64,000 nucleotides of DNA from Desulfovibrio sp. (GCA_031287575.1 JAITSV010000021.1:49466-113465), one strand, 5' to 3'. Counted from the stretch's first letter, positions 18,191 through 26,879 are shown. A program made the numbers and translations. Notes: generated by a model from the letters alone, not told the origin.

Positions 18191-19590
18191 TGGCCGCCGC
18201 ACGACAGGCCCCGCGCGAGGCCATGCCCGAGCAGGACCCCGCCGCGCGGGCGGGGAATTTCCTTGAGGTGCCCCAAGGCTACACCGAGGAGCAGGCCGTG
18301 CAGGAAGCCAGCCGGTGCCTGCAATGCAAACAGCCCGCCTGTGTGCGGGGGTGCCCGGTGGGCGTGGACATTCCCGGTTTCGTGGGCCTGCTGGCCCGTG
18401 GCAGGTTCGACACGGCCATCGAGCGGATCTGGGAACGCAACAGCCTGCCCGCCGTGTGCGGCAGGGTGTGCCCCCAGGAAAGCCAGTGCGAGGGCCAGTG
18501 TGTTCTGGGCCGCAAGGGCCAGCCAGTGGCCATCGGCAATCTGGAGCGTTTCGCGGCGGATTGGGAGCGTGCGCACAACGCCTGCGGCACGCCCGCGCGA
18601 GCCGCGCATACGGGCAGGCGGGTGGCGGTGGTTGGCTCCGGCCCGTCCAGCCTGACCGTGGCGGGCGACCTGGTGCGAAAGGGGCACGATGTCACCCTGT
18701 TCGAGGCGTTCCACAAACCGGGCGGGGTGCTGGTTTACGGCATTCCCGAGTTCCGGCTGCCCAAGGCCATCGTGGCGGCGGAAGTGGCCTGCATGCAGGC
18801 CCAGGGGGTCCGCCTGGAATGCGACGTGGTGGTGGGCCGCACCCTGACCGTAGACGAACTCTTCGGGATGGGCTTTGACGCCGTGTACCTGGGCGTGGGC
18901 GCGGGGTTGCCCAGATTCATGGACATCCCGGGCGAAAGCCTGAACGGCGTGCTTTCCGCCAACGAATACCTGACCCGCGCCAACCTGATGCGCGCCTACC
19001 TGTTCCCCAAGGTGGACACGCCCATTCCCCGGGGCCGCAAGGTGGCGGTGCTGGGCGGCGGCAACGTGGCCATGGACTGCGCCCGCACGGCGGTGCGACT
19101 GGGGGCGGAGCGGGTGACCCTGGTCTACCGGCGCTCACGCGACGAAATGCCCGCCCGTGGCGCGGAAATCCACCACGCCGAGGAAGAGGGGGTGCGCTTC
19201 GAACTGCTGGCCAGTCCGGTGCGCTACCTGGGCGATGCGCAGGGCACCCTTGCGGGGCTGGAATGCCAGCGCATGGAACTGGGCGAACCGGACGCCACCG
19301 GGCGGCGGCGGCCCGTGCCCGTGGAAGGTTCGGCGTTCACGGTGGAGTGCGACCTGGCCATCGTGGCCATCGGCTCCGGCGCCAATCCGCTGCTGCCCCG
19401 CGCCACCCCTGACCTGCCGCTGGACCGGCGCGGCTACATCCTGGCTCACGATCATACGGGCAAGACCGGCAAGCGGGGCGTATGGGCCGGGGGAGACATC
19501 GTCACCGGCGCGGCCACGGTCATCCTGGCCATGGGCGCGGGGCGCAAGGCCGCGGATTCCATCCACGACTATCTGGTCTGCGGCTGGTAG
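18190..19590 (+). CDS. nfnB: Electron-bifurcating ferredoxin:NADP reductase, large subunit NfnB
   Basis: The protein has 466 residues. An N-terminal region with two cysteine clusters (CLQCKQPACVRGCPVGVDIP and CGRVCPQESQCEGQC) holds [4Fe-4S] centres. Next come the FAD-binding VAVVGSGPSSLTVAGDLVRKG and the NADP-binding VAVLGGGNVAMDCARTAVRLGAE. The organisation equals glutamate synthase small subunits, but coupling to NfnA identifies it as NfnB. In sulfate reducers it links NADPH to ferredoxin and NADH. Confidence 0.88.
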   Translation: MAAARQAPREAMPEQDPAARAGNFLEVPQGYTEEQAVQEASRCLQCKQPACVRGCPVGVDIPGFVGLLARGRFDTAIERIWERNSLPAVCGRVCPQESQCEGQCVLGRKGQPVAIGNLERFAADWERAHNACGTPARAAHTGRRVAVVGSGPSSLTVAGDLVRKGHDVTLFEAFHKPGGVLVYGIPEFRLPKAIVAAEVACMQAQGVRLECDVVVGRTLTVDELFGMGFDAVYLGVGAGLPRFMDIPGESLNGVLSANEYLTRANLMRAYLFPKVDTPIPRGRKVAVLGGGNVAMDCARTAVRLGAERVTLVYRRSRDEMPARGAEIHHAEEEGVRFELLASPVRYLGDAQGTLAGLECQRMELGEPDATGRRRPVPVEGSAFTVECDLAIVAIGSGANPLLPRATPDLPLDRRGYILAHDHTGKTGKRGVWAGGDIVTGAATVILAMGAGRKAADSIHDYLVCGW

Positions 19591-19819
19591 ACCGAAGAGA
19601 TCGATCCGGGCCGCAGTTGCCCGCGCCCTTCGCGCCGACATGTGACGGCGGCTCGAAGGGCGGCCCGGTGCGACATGCCGCGTCGCGCGCCGGGGTTCCG
19701 GCGGGCCGTTCCTCCTTCCCCCCGCCGGGTCGGGACCGGGTCGGGAAAGGCGGCAGGCTGTCCGCCCGACAGGGGCGCGGCATTCCACCCCGCAGTTACC
19801 TCCTGGCGGGGTGCCCTGC

Positions 19820-19850
19820 AACGGGGAGGCCGAAAGGCCTCCCCGTTCTT
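19820..19850 (+). terminator. Terminator of nfnAB
   Basis: AACGGGGAGGCC and GGCCTCCCCGTT form a 12-bp perfect stem around a GAAA tetraloop, followed by CTT. Confidence 0.7.
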
Positions 19851-19983
19851 GCCGTTGCGATGAGCCCTGACGGAAAAAATGAAAAAAACACTCTATACGG
19901 TGATCATTTCGCCGTTCGGGAGCCGATGCCGAGCGTGATGGCCGCCCCTGTGCGTTGCGCGGACTCGCACCGGGAAGGACAGG

Positions 19984-20184
19984 GATAAGGGCGTCACGCT
20001 CCGGTCGCGCCACGTTTTGATGCGGGGGGACGGCCAGTTGGGCGTAGGCGTTGGATTGCACGTCCCTGTTCATTTCCGCCAACGCGGCCGATGTCTGAGC
20101 CAGCATGCGGCCAAAAAGCTCCAGTTCGGCATCGGGACGACCCTTGAGCCGGAACGCCGGGCAGCGCCCCTTCTGCGTACGCAC
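19984..20184 (-). pseudogene. Possible remnant of a small gene
   Basis: From a GTG at 20184 the minus strand reads a protein-like segment (LKGRPDAELELFGRMLAQ, then TSAALAEMNRDVQSNAY) with GC-rich third positions. No stop follows at a sensible place and the later residues look random. It may be a decayed gene or chance; it is not recognised. Confidence 0.2.
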
Positions 20185-20333
20185 ATTTCCCCTGCGCCTT
20201 GAAGACGCAACGGGATTGCCGTGCTGGATACTCGCCGAATTGTGAACCCCGGAACCCGGTGGCCAAAACCGGAGCGTGGCAGGATGCAGCCCCGTCCACA
20301 AACAAAAGGTTTTGGTGGAGGAGAGAGGGGGCT

Positions 20334-20440
20334 CGGGGGAGGGAGGAACCACCGTTTGCGGCAGCCGTTAGATGAGCGCAACGCGCGAACCTTACGGATG
20401 AGGACCGCAACGCGCCAAAAGGTGGTTCCTCCCTCCCCCG
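20334..20440 (-). repeat. 3'-end hairpin repeat, family A copy 1 (after cobT)
   Basis: Perfect 20-bp arms (20334-20353 and 20421-20440) enclose 67 bases. The loop contains segments shared with the copy at 30855, including TTGCGGCAGCCGTTAG and CTTACGGATG. The outer arms differ between copies although each is self-complementary. It lies 33 bases after the cobT stop codon, in cobT sense orientation. Confidence 0.75.
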
Positions 20441-20472
20441 ATACGCTTTTCTGCTTTCCTTCTGCCGTGCCC

Positions 20473-21552
20473 CTACTTCCCGGCATCCACCCCGGCATCG
20501 CCGAAGGTGGCCATCTTTTCGAAGATGTCGGCGGCGCTGCGCAGCAGGAAGATGGACAGGGCACCGCCGGTGCCTTCGCCGAGGCGCAGGCCAAGGTCGA
20601 GCAGGGGGCGGATGTCCAGCTTGTGCAGGATGGTCGTGTGGCCCTGTTCGGCGGAGGCATGGCTGAACACGCAGTACCCGGCCACGGCGGGGGCGATCTT
20701 CCAGGCGGCGGTGTACGCGGCGGTGGAGATGAACCCGTCGATGACGGCCACCAGCCGGTGGCGGGCGGCGCCAAGGATGAGCCCGGCGAGCGCGGCGATT
20801 TCCAGCCCGCCCACGGCGGCCAGGATGTCCACGGGGTCGCCGGATTCCACGGCGCGGCGGTTGGCGGTCAGGGCGGCGCGGATGACCCTGGCCTTGCGGG
20901 CCACGCCGTGGGCGTCAAGGCCGGTGCCGGGGCCGGTGACGGCTTCGGGGTCAAGGCCCAGGTACGCGCAGTACAGGGCGGTGGAGGGCGTGGTGTTGGC
21001 GATGCCCATGTCGCCGGTGCCCACGCAGCGGCAGCCGTCGGCGGCGGCCTGCGCGGCAAGGTCGGCGCCCAGCAGCAGGGCGGCCTCGCACTGTTCGCGG
21101 GTCATGGCCGGGCCGTGGGTCATGTTGGCGGTGCCGGGGGCCACCTTGCGGCGGATCAGCTGCGGGTGCGGGTCGAAGTCGTCGCCCAGGCACCCGGCGT
21201 CCACCACGCGCAGGTCGATGCCCGCCGTGGCGCACAGCACGTTGATGCCCGCGCCGCCGTTCAGGAAATTGAGCACCATCTGGCGGGTCACTTCCTGCGG
21301 AAACAGCGAGACGCCCTCGGCGGCCACGCCGTGGTCGCCCGCGATGGTGAAGATGCGCGCGGGGTCGGCGGCCAGGGGGCGTGCGCCGCTCTGGATGCGG
21401 TGCAGTTGCAGGGCCAGGTCTTCCAGACGGCCCAGGCTGCCGCGCGGCTTGGTCAGGTTGTCCAGATGGGCCTGCCCGGCGGGGTCGTGGCCGTGGTCCA
21501 CGGGGTCGATGGCGGCGATGAGGTCGAGAAGCTGCGGAGACGGAGACGGCAT
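20473..21552 (-). CDS. cobT: Nicotinate-nucleotide-dimethylbenzimidazole phosphoribosyltransferase
   Basis: CobT makes alpha-ribazole phosphate from nicotinate mononucleotide and the lower-ligand base for cobalamin assembly. The 359-residue product has the family signatures TKPRGSLGRLEDLALQL, FTIAGDHGVAAEGVSLFPQEVT, GTGDMGIANTTPSTAL and the C-terminal GEGTGGALS, whose Glu is the catalytic base of the family. ATG 21552 (MPSPSPQLLDL) fits the normal length; upstream in-frame ATGs add an unlikely Arg-rich extension. No other cobalamin gene or riboswitch is seen nearby. Confidence 0.95.
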   Translation of the reverse strand: MPSPSPQLLDLIAAIDPVDHGHDPAGQAHLDNLTKPRGSLGRLEDLALQLHRIQSGARPLAADPARIFTIAGDHGVAAEGVSLFPQEVTRQMVLNFLNGGAGINVLCATAGIDLRVVDAGCLGDDFDPHPQLIRRKVAPGTANMTHGPAMTREQCEAALLLGADLAAQAAADGCRCVGTGDMGIANTTPSTALYCAYLGLDPEAVTGPGTGLDAHGVARKARVIRAALTANRRAVESGDPVDILAAVGGLEIAALAGLILGAARHRLVAVIDGFISTAAYTAAWKIAPAVAGYCVFSHASAEQGHTTILHKLDIRPLLDLGLRLGEGTGGALSIFLLRSAADIFEKMATFGDAGVDAGK

Positions 21553-21904
21553 GGGAACCCCCGGAATGTCGTTATGGAACGGGAACCGGCGCACGGTAGC
21601 CCCACGGGCCGGGCAAGGCAAGCCAGGGCACGGCGTGCGGCGACGAACGGCGGGGCGGGGGTATGGCTGCCCCGCGCGGACGGTTCTGCCTCACTCCCGC
21701 ACCCCGCACACGGCGTGCGGCCAGCGAACGCAAGGCCTTTGACGCGCCCGGCACCACAGCTTGGCGGGATGCCCCTGCACCCCCTGACTTCGCGCCCCCC
21801 TGCCGTCTCACTCCTTTGCTTCCTCGCCCCTTGCCCCCTTGCCGACGCCCGCCGCAGGCCGCATAGTGATGCGTGCGAAAATCGCGAATTTCAGGGGAGC
21901 ACCC
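21553..21904. other. Intergenic region between divergent cobT and the protease gene
   Basis: The region is very GC-rich and must hold both promoters, but no clear -35/-10 pair, operator or B12 riboswitch was found. Confidence 0.5.
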
Positions 21905-23509
21905 ATGATGTTCATCCATAGACTGTTGCCCGGCCACGACAAGTCGCCCCGGCATCCTGGCCCCCTTGCCCGCGCTGTTCGGGCTGTCCGATCTCTACGG
22001 GCCGTTCGGCACGCCGCCCTGCCCCTGACTGTCCTGGCCACTCTGGCCGCCGCCATCGCCTTCGCCGCGTTGCCCGCCGCGTCCCCGCTTTCGCCCCGGA
22101 CCGCCCTGGCGGCGGAATCTCCCCCCGCGCCGTTGCAGGCGGACCAGCCGGTATCCTCGCAGCCGGGCCGCGCGGCCATCACCGTGCCCACGCCGCGCTC
22201 GCCCGCCCTGCCCCCCGGCATCCCGGACAACAGCCCGCGCCTTACCCCGGTGGTGCGCGCGGTCAACGCCGTGGCCCCCGCCGTGGTCAACATCACCACC
22301 GCCCGGGTGGTGGAGCGCAATTTCAATCCCTTCCCCGGCCTGATGGACGACGAGGCCGCGCGCGAAATGTTCCCCAGCCTGCCCACCCAGCGCCAGACCC
22401 GGCGCAGCCTGGGCTCCGGGGTGATCATCAATCCCGACGGCGGGCACCCCGGCATCGTGCTCACCAACGCCCACGTCATCGCCGGGGCCACGGGCATTGC
22501 CGTGCACCTGCTGGACGGCCGTTCGCTGGACGCCGAACTGCTGGGGTCGGACACCGACTTCGACATCGCCGTGCTGCGCGTGCCCGGCGCGCAGAACCTG
22601 CCCGCCGTGAAGATGGCCACCTCGTCCGACCTGATGCCCGGCGAGACGGTCATCGCCATCGGCAACCCCTTCGGCTTCGCGCACACCGTGACCACCGGGG
22701 TGGTGTCGGCCCTTGGCCGGTCCATCAAGGTGGAACAGGGCATGATCACCGACCTCATCCAGACCGACACGGCCATCAACCCCGGCAACAGCGGCGGCCC
22801 GCTGCTGAACATCATGGGCGAGCTCATCGGCATCAACACGGCGGTCTACGCCAAGGGCGAGGGCATCGGCTTCGCCATTCCCGTGGACAAGGCCCGTCGC
22901 GTGGTCGAGGAACTGCTGGGTCAGGGCCGGGTGGACCCGGTGTGGCTGGGCGTGCTGGGGCAGGACATCGACCAGCGCACGGCGGCGTGGCTGGGGCTGA
23001 AGCGGGCCTCGGGCATGCTGGTGACCGAAGTGCAGCAGGACACCCCGGCGGCCAAGGCCGGGCTGCGCCCCGGCGACGTGCTGGTGTCCATCAACGGCAA
23101 CCCCGTGGAAGACAAGGACGCCTACATCATGCTGCTGCGCAACTACACCCACCGCGACACGCTGGAGGTGGGCCTGCTGCGCGAAGGCAAGACGGCCACC
23201 CTGCGCATGGCCCCGGCCGTGTTCACGCAGGACATGGCCGAACGGCTGGCCGAGCGGCGCTGGGGCCTGCGCGTGCAGGAAGCGCAGGACCAGCGCGCCG
23301 GGGGCGTGCGCATCAATGCCGTGCTGCCGAACAGCCCCGCCGCGCGGCTGGGGCTGGCCCCCGGCGACGTGGTGCGCCAGGTGGGCAGCGTGCGCGTGGG
23401 CAACAGCCGCGACTTTGCCCAGGCGTTTGCCCGGTACCGGCTGGCGGGCAAGGTGACCCTGCTCATCCAGCGCGGCGGCAAGGGGTATTACGTCTCACTG
23501 GCGGTATAA
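21905..23509 (+). CDS. DegP/DegQ-family periplasmic serine protease with two PDZ domains
   Basis: The 534-residue protein has a long arginine-rich N-terminus, then a hydrophobic signal segment (about residues 38-60). A Pro-rich linker leads to a trypsin-like domain with triad His190 (NAHVI), Asp220 (DFDIAV) and Ser296 (NPGNSGGP). Two PDZ domains follow (about residues 345-430 and 455-534, with LGVLGQDIDQ and VLPNSPAARLGL). Such proteases degrade or refold misfolded envelope proteins. AGGGGAGC sets ATG 21905. It is monocistronic. Confidence 0.9.
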   Translation: MMFIHRLLPGHDKSPRHPGPLARAVRAVRSLRAVRHAALPLTVLATLAAAIAFAALPAASPLSPRTALAAESPPAPLQADQPVSSQPGRAAITVPTPRSPALPPGIPDNSPRLTPVVRAVNAVAPAVVNITTARVVERNFNPFPGLMDDEAAREMFPSLPTQRQTRRSLGSGVIINPDGGHPGIVLTNAHVIAGATGIAVHLLDGRSLDAELLGSDTDFDIAVLRVPGAQNLPAVKMATSSDLMPGETVIAIGNPFGFAHTVTTGVVSALGRSIKVEQGMITDLIQTDTAINPGNSGGPLLNIMGELIGINTAVYAKGEGIGFAIPVDKARRVVEELLGQGRVDPVWLGVLGQDIDQRTAAWLGLKRASGMLVTEVQQDTPAAKAGLRPGDVLVSINGNPVEDKDAYIMLLRNYTHRDTLEVGLLREGKTATLRMAPAVFTQDMAERLAERRWGLRVQEAQDQRAGGVRINAVLPNSPAARLGLAPGDVVRQVGSVRVGNSRDFAQAFARYRLAGKVTLLIQRGGKGYYVSLAV

Positions 23510-23654
23510 GGGACCCCGCCGGGGCTTGCGCGCGGCGGCCCCGGTTTGCCCCCCGCCGGGCAAAAAACCCGGTTGGGAAACAGCCCTGAGGGATTGGCGA
23601 TTTCCGGCCGCCGGAATTCCCGCGTCTCGCAACGATGAGAATTTGCGTCAAAGC

Positions 23655-23683
23655 TTGACACCCCGGTTGCCGACAGCTATCTG
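23655..23683 (+). promoter_or_regulatory. Candidate sigma-70 promoter of the ferredoxin gene
   Basis: A perfect TTGACA (23655-23660) is followed after 17 bases by TATCTG (23678-23683). It lies about 120 bases before the ferredoxin start in an unusually AT-rich patch. Confidence 0.5.
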
Positions 23684-23707
23684 CAATTTCGATGGTAAGC
23701 CGTCAAA

Positions 23708-23745
23708 CCCTGTCGTGACGCGGTTTTTCTGCAATCACGACAGGG
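23708..23745. promoter_or_regulatory. 11-bp perfect inverted repeat in the ferredoxin leader
   Basis: CCCTGTCGTGA and TCACGACAGGG are separated by 16 bases, between the promoter and the ribosome site. It could be an operator or an RNA hairpin in the 5' leader. Confidence 0.5.
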
Positions 23746-23802
23746 AATTGTTCCCAAAAAGCCGACTACGTCGTCGGCCGAAAAACACGCCTGGAGGATG
23801 AC

Positions 23803-23991
23803 ATGGGTTGGACTGTTACTGTTGACACCGATAAGTGTACCGGCGACGGCGAATGCGTGGACGTGTGCCCCGTCGAAGTTTACGAACTGCAGGACGGCAA
23901 GGCTGTTCCCGTGAACGAAGAAGAATGCCTGGGCTGTGAATCCTGCGTGGAAGTCTGCGAAGCCGGCGCGATCACCGTCGAAGAGAACTAG
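23803..23991 (+). CDS. Ferredoxin with CxxDxxC cluster I (3Fe/4Fe type) plus a [4Fe-4S] cluster
   Basis: This 62-residue acidic electron carrier binds cluster I with CTGDGECVDVCP, where Asp15 replaces the second cysteine of the usual CxxCxxC. In D. africanus ferredoxin III this CxxDxxC pattern gives a [3Fe-4S] centre that can take up a fourth metal. Cluster II is a normal CLGCESCVEVC. GGAGGATGAC precedes the ATG. The gene stands alone with its own promoter and terminator, as expected for a highly expressed redox protein; NfnAB is a plausible partner. Confidence 0.93.
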   Translation: MGWTVTVDTDKCTGDGECVDVCPVEVYELQDGKAVPVNEEECLGCESCVEVCEAGAITVEEN

Positions 23992-24020
23992 TCGCCGCCT
24001 TTCCGGATTTGCTGCACGTC

Positions 24021-24059
24021 ATGCCGCCGGACGACGTTTGCGCCGTCCGGCGGCATTTG
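24021..24059 (+). terminator. Terminator of the ferredoxin gene
   Basis: ATGCCGCCGGAC and GTCCGGCGGCAT form a perfect 12-bp stem over a 12-base loop, followed by TTG, 29 bases after the stop codon. Confidence 0.7.
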
Positions 24060-24419
24060 CCGCATCAGGACCACACATAAGGGCCAGACTTCGGGGCGGC
24101 CTTTCACGCGGCCCCGCGGGCCGCGAGGGGGACAGGGGCATCACGCCCCACGCCACGGCGGAAACGGGGGTTGCCTTCCCGTGGCGTGTCGCCCGCCCGC
24201 ATCGCGTTTTCCCGCACATCCGCACGCCCGCGCGGGAGCCGCGCGAACCTCCGTCCGCCCGCCTTTCCGGCAGACCGTGCCGCAGGGCAGCCGACGGCGG
24301 CAACCTTGGGGTGTGCATTCCGGCCACAGAACGACCGAGACCGCCCAGCGCCCGATACGCCAACCTGTCGGGCCATCGCATGACGGTCGCGCACGCGCGG
24401 CCCCCAAGGAGCAGAATGG
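24060..24419. other. Non-coding stretch before the YkgJ gene
   Basis: This is GC-rich DNA with no credible gene; it ends in an AAGGAGC ribosome site for the next gene. Open frames here look like shadows with Arg/Pro-rich composition. Confidence 0.5.
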
Positions 24420-25088
24420 ATGACCGTGGACCTGACGGAAATCTTCGCCAAATATGAACGACTGGTGGCGGAAGCCGATGCGCTGTTCGAGCGCGTGCGT
24501 TCGCAGCACGCCGACTGCGTGACCTGCGGCCTTGGCTGCAGCGATTGCTGCCACGCCCTGTTCGACCTCGGCCTGGTGGAGGCCATGTACCTGAACCAGC
24601 GCTTTGCCGAGTCCTTCGGCTTCGGGGCCGAGCGTTCGGCCATCCTCGAACGGGCCGACGCGGCGGACCGCCACGCCGTGCGCCTGAAGCGCCGCCTGTA
24701 CAAGGAATCGCTGACCGGGCGCGATTCCGCCGAACTGCTGGCGGAAGTGGCGCGCGAGCGCATCCGCTGTCCCCTGCTGGGCGACGACGACACCTGCGCC
24801 ATGTACGCCCACCGGCCCATCACCTGCCGCCTGTACGGCATTCCCACCGCCATCGGCGGCGTGGCCCACACCTGTGGGCGCACCGGATTCGCCCCCGGCG
24901 GGAAGTACCCCACCGTGGCGCTGGACAAGATCCACGAACGCCTGGCGGGCCTCAGCCACGAAATCCTGGTGGCCGTGCAGTCGCGCTACCGCGAACTGGA
25001 CCAAGTGTACGTGCCGGTGTCCATGGCGCTGATCACCCGGTACGACAACACCTATCTTGGCGTCGGCCCGGTGAAGAAGGAGGACTGA
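24420..25088 (+). CDS. YkgJ-family cysteine-cluster protein
   Basis: This 222-residue protein belongs to the family with a CxxCxxxCC-type metal site: CVTCGLGCSDCCHALFDLG near residues 33-51, then CPLL, CAMY and CRLYGIPTAIGGVAHTCG. Members are thought to bind zinc or an iron-sulfur cluster; their function is unknown. AAGGAGCAG precedes ATG 24420. It heads a three-gene unit with the genes at 25091 and 25473. Confidence 0.85.
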   Translation: MTVDLTEIFAKYERLVAEADALFERVRSQHADCVTCGLGCSDCCHALFDLGLVEAMYLNQRFAESFGFGAERSAILERADAADRHAVRLKRRLYKESLTGRDSAELLAEVARERIRCPLLGDDDTCAMYAHRPITCRLYGIPTAIGGVAHTCGRTGFAPGGKYPTVALDKIHERLAGLSHEILVAVQSRYRELDQVYVPVSMALITRYDNTYLGVGPVKKED

Positions 25089-25090
25089 GC

Positions 25091-25483
25091 ATGGTCAACA
25101 TCTCGGGCTCCATGTTCCGCGACGGCACCACGCGCGAACTGACACCGGACGAGGAAGTCCAGAAGCGCGCCATCTGGGACGCCATGTCCCCCCGGCGGCG
25201 CAAGTACGTCGAGCGCATCGGCTACGAGAACTGGGACCCCTTCCAGAAGCCCAACGATCCGCTGGACACGCGCCAGGACATCACCAAGCGCACCACCCAG
25301 CAGCTCGTGCGCGAATTTCTGCAGACGGCCAACAAGAAGGACTACACCAACGAATACGGCCGTGGCGCGCTTGAAACCGCCCTCGGCATCGTCAACAAGG
25401 ACGAAAAGTACCGCGGCGTGTTCGATTTCTGCGTGTGGTACTACAATATTCTGATCAAGGAGGGTCACGTCGATGAAGGATAA
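25091..25483 (+). CDS. Conserved hypothetical protein, 130 residues
   Basis: The function is not recognised. The protein is charged and soluble (MVNISGSMFRDGTTRELTPD at the N-terminus, RRRKYVERIGYENWDPFQKP in the middle), without membrane or signal segments. It starts two bases after the YkgJ stop and overlaps the TPR gene by 11 bases, so the three are translationally coupled and probably act together. Confidence 0.8.
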   Translation: MVNISGSMFRDGTTRELTPDEEVQKRAIWDAMSPRRRKYVERIGYENWDPFQKPNDPLDTRQDITKRTTQQLVREFLQTANKKDYTNEYGRGALETALGIVNKDEKYRGVFDFCVWYYNILIKEGHVDEG

Positions 25484-26096
25484 GTACGATGACATTGACG
25501 AGTACATCGCCGACCTGCGGGCCGAAATAGAAAAGAGCGAGAACTGCGCCAACCATCACTACAACCTTGGCGTGGCCCTGCTGCACAAGCGCGACTTCGT
25601 GGCGGCGGAAGAATCGTTCCTGAGCGCCGTGCGCAACTCGCCCCGCCTGGCCGAAGCCTACGTGCAGCTGGGCGGCATCTGCCTGCAACGCGGCGACCTG
25701 GACGGCTGCCTGCGCTACAACGAGGAAGCGGCCCAATGTCGCGCCAAGTTCCCGGTGCCGTGGAGCAACATCGGCTTCGTACACCTGCAGCGCGGCGAGC
25801 CGGAAGAAGCCATCAAGGCCCTGAAAAAGGCCCTGAAGTGGGACCCGGACTTCATCCAGGCCATGGCCACCATGGGCGCCGCCTACTACATGCAGGGCGA
25901 CTACGAGGCCTCCATCCAGATCAGCCGTGAGGCCATCAAGCGTGAACCCGGCTTTGGCCCGGCCTACAACAACCTGGCGCTGGCCCACTTCGAGCGGGGC
26001 GAATTCGCCCAGGCCGTGCAGTTCGCCGATCAGGCCGCTGCCTGCGGCTTCGAGGTGCGTCCGGAGTTCCTCAAGGATCTGGAAGCCCACCGCTAG
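25473..26096 (+). CDS. TPR-repeat protein
   Basis: This 207-residue protein has about four tetratricopeptide repeats between residues 25 and 180 (NHHYNLGVALLHKRDFVAAE, AEAYVQLGGICLQRGDLDGC, SNIGFVHLQRGEPEEAIKAL, YNNLALAHFERGEFAQAVQF). TPR proteins act as scaffolds. There is no signal peptide. A dispersed repeat begins at its stop codon. Confidence 0.88.
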   Translation: MKDKYDDIDEYIADLRAEIEKSENCANHHYNLGVALLHKRDFVAAEESFLSAVRNSPRLAEAYVQLGGICLQRGDLDGCLRYNEEAAQCRAKFPVPWSNIGFVHLQRGEPEEAIKALKKALKWDPDFIQAMATMGAAYYMQGDYEASIQISREAIKREPGFGPAYNNLALAHFERGEFAQAVQFADQAAACGFEVRPEFLKDLEAHR

Positions 26097-26130
26097 GGGC
26101 TGTTTCTAAATTGTCCTTTCGCCCGTTGGC
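26096..26130 (-). repeat. Stop-codon-associated repeat, family B copy 1
   Basis: Directly after the TPR stop codon the sense strand reads TTCTAAATTGTCCTTTCGCC followed by CGTTGGC. The same segment follows the stop codons of the genes at 49605 and 54444, in the same orientation to each gene. Downstream bases to about 26165 form a loose hairpin with it. Confidence 0.7.
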
Positions 26131-26200
26131 CAATTGGTTTCGTTGGTTTCGTTGGCCATAGGGCGGGCAGGGGAACACGGATCACACGAAGAATGACGAC

Positions 26201-26231
26201 GGGGGAGGGGCCTTGGCCCTTCCCCCTTTTT
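26201..26231 (+). terminator. Rho-independent terminator of the YkgJ-TPR unit
   Basis: GGGGGAGGGGCC pairs with GGCCCTTCCCCC (one G-T) and is followed by five T. Confidence 0.75.
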
Positions 26232-26355
26232 CGTGCATGCCGGATGGACATGACCGGACACGACTGAACCCGACGGCGGCGGGGCCATCCCCGATACGGA
26301 GAGGCCGGGCTTCTCCATCGGGCGGCACTACCACGAACATATCCGGAGACACCGC

Positions 26356-26814
26356 ATGAGCTGGGAATTCGCCGTGGGGGTGGGGGCGGTCAAGGCCACC
26401 GTGCTCTGCGTGCTGTGGTACAACAGGCGGCGCATAGCCGCGCGCCTGGCCGGGGTGGACATGCGCCGCGTGGCGCGCACCGTGGCCCGCGAACTGGACC
26501 TTGCGCCGGACGAGGCGCGGCAACTGGCTAGGCGCCTGGACGCCCACGAACGCACCCTGGACGAACTGCGCCGCCACAACGCGGCCTTGCGCCAGCGCCT
26601 GCACGCGGCCATCCGCGACGGGGACATGGCTCCGGATGCGCTGGATCAGCTGTTCGCGGACAAGCGCCAACTGGCCGAACAGGCCTATGCCCACGCGCGC
26701 GACGCCTTCGTGGAATTCCACGCCGGGCTGTCTCCGGCCCAGCGGGACCGGCTGGCCGGTCTGCTGGACCGCCACGCCGCGCACCCGCTGTTCCGCCATC
26801 CCCTGCTGCCCTGA
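26356..26814 (+). CDS. Membrane-anchored helical protein, possibly Spy/CpxP-like
   Basis: The protein has 152 residues. An N-terminal hydrophobic segment (VGVGAVKATVLCVLWYN) is followed by a long Arg/Ala/Leu-rich helical domain. Its end, FVEFHAGLSPAQRDRLAGLL, resembles heavy-metal-resistance/CpxP-family helices. The function is unassigned. It stands alone and converges on the gene at 26880. Confidence 0.65.
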   Translation: MSWEFAVGVGAVKATVLCVLWYNRRRIAARLAGVDMRRVARTVARELDLAPDEARQLARRLDAHERTLDELRRHNAALRQRLHAAIRDGDMAPDALDQLFADKRQLAEQAYAHARDAFVEFHAGLSPAQRDRLAGLLDRHAAHPLFRHPLLP

Positions 26815-26824
26815 GTACAGACGA

Positions 26825-26854
26825 GGGGAATGCCACGTTCAGGCGGCATTCCCC
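26825..26854. terminator. Bidirectional hairpin between convergent genes
   Basis: GGGGAATGCC and GGCATTCCCC form a 10-bp perfect stem with a 10-base loop, 10 bases after the plus-strand stop. Confidence 0.6.
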
Positions 26855-26879
26855 CCGTATCGGCTTGTCTGCCTGTCCG

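Larger units (their letters stand above)
19591..20472. other. 882-base intergenic stretch between nfnB and cobT
   Basis: It contains the nfnB terminator (19820), a possible coding remnant on the minus strand (19984-20184) and a large hairpin repeat (20334). No convincing intact gene is seen. Confidence 0.6.

Noticed and set aside
19135..20352. 405-codon minus-strand frame after nfnB
   Set aside because: Most of it is Arg/Pro-rich shadow of nfnB and terminator DNA; only about 67 codons look protein-like, listed as a possible remnant.
20441..21904. Cobalamin riboswitch around cobT
   Set aside because: No B12-box-like sequence or suitable leader was found; cobT is preceded by featureless GC-rich DNA.
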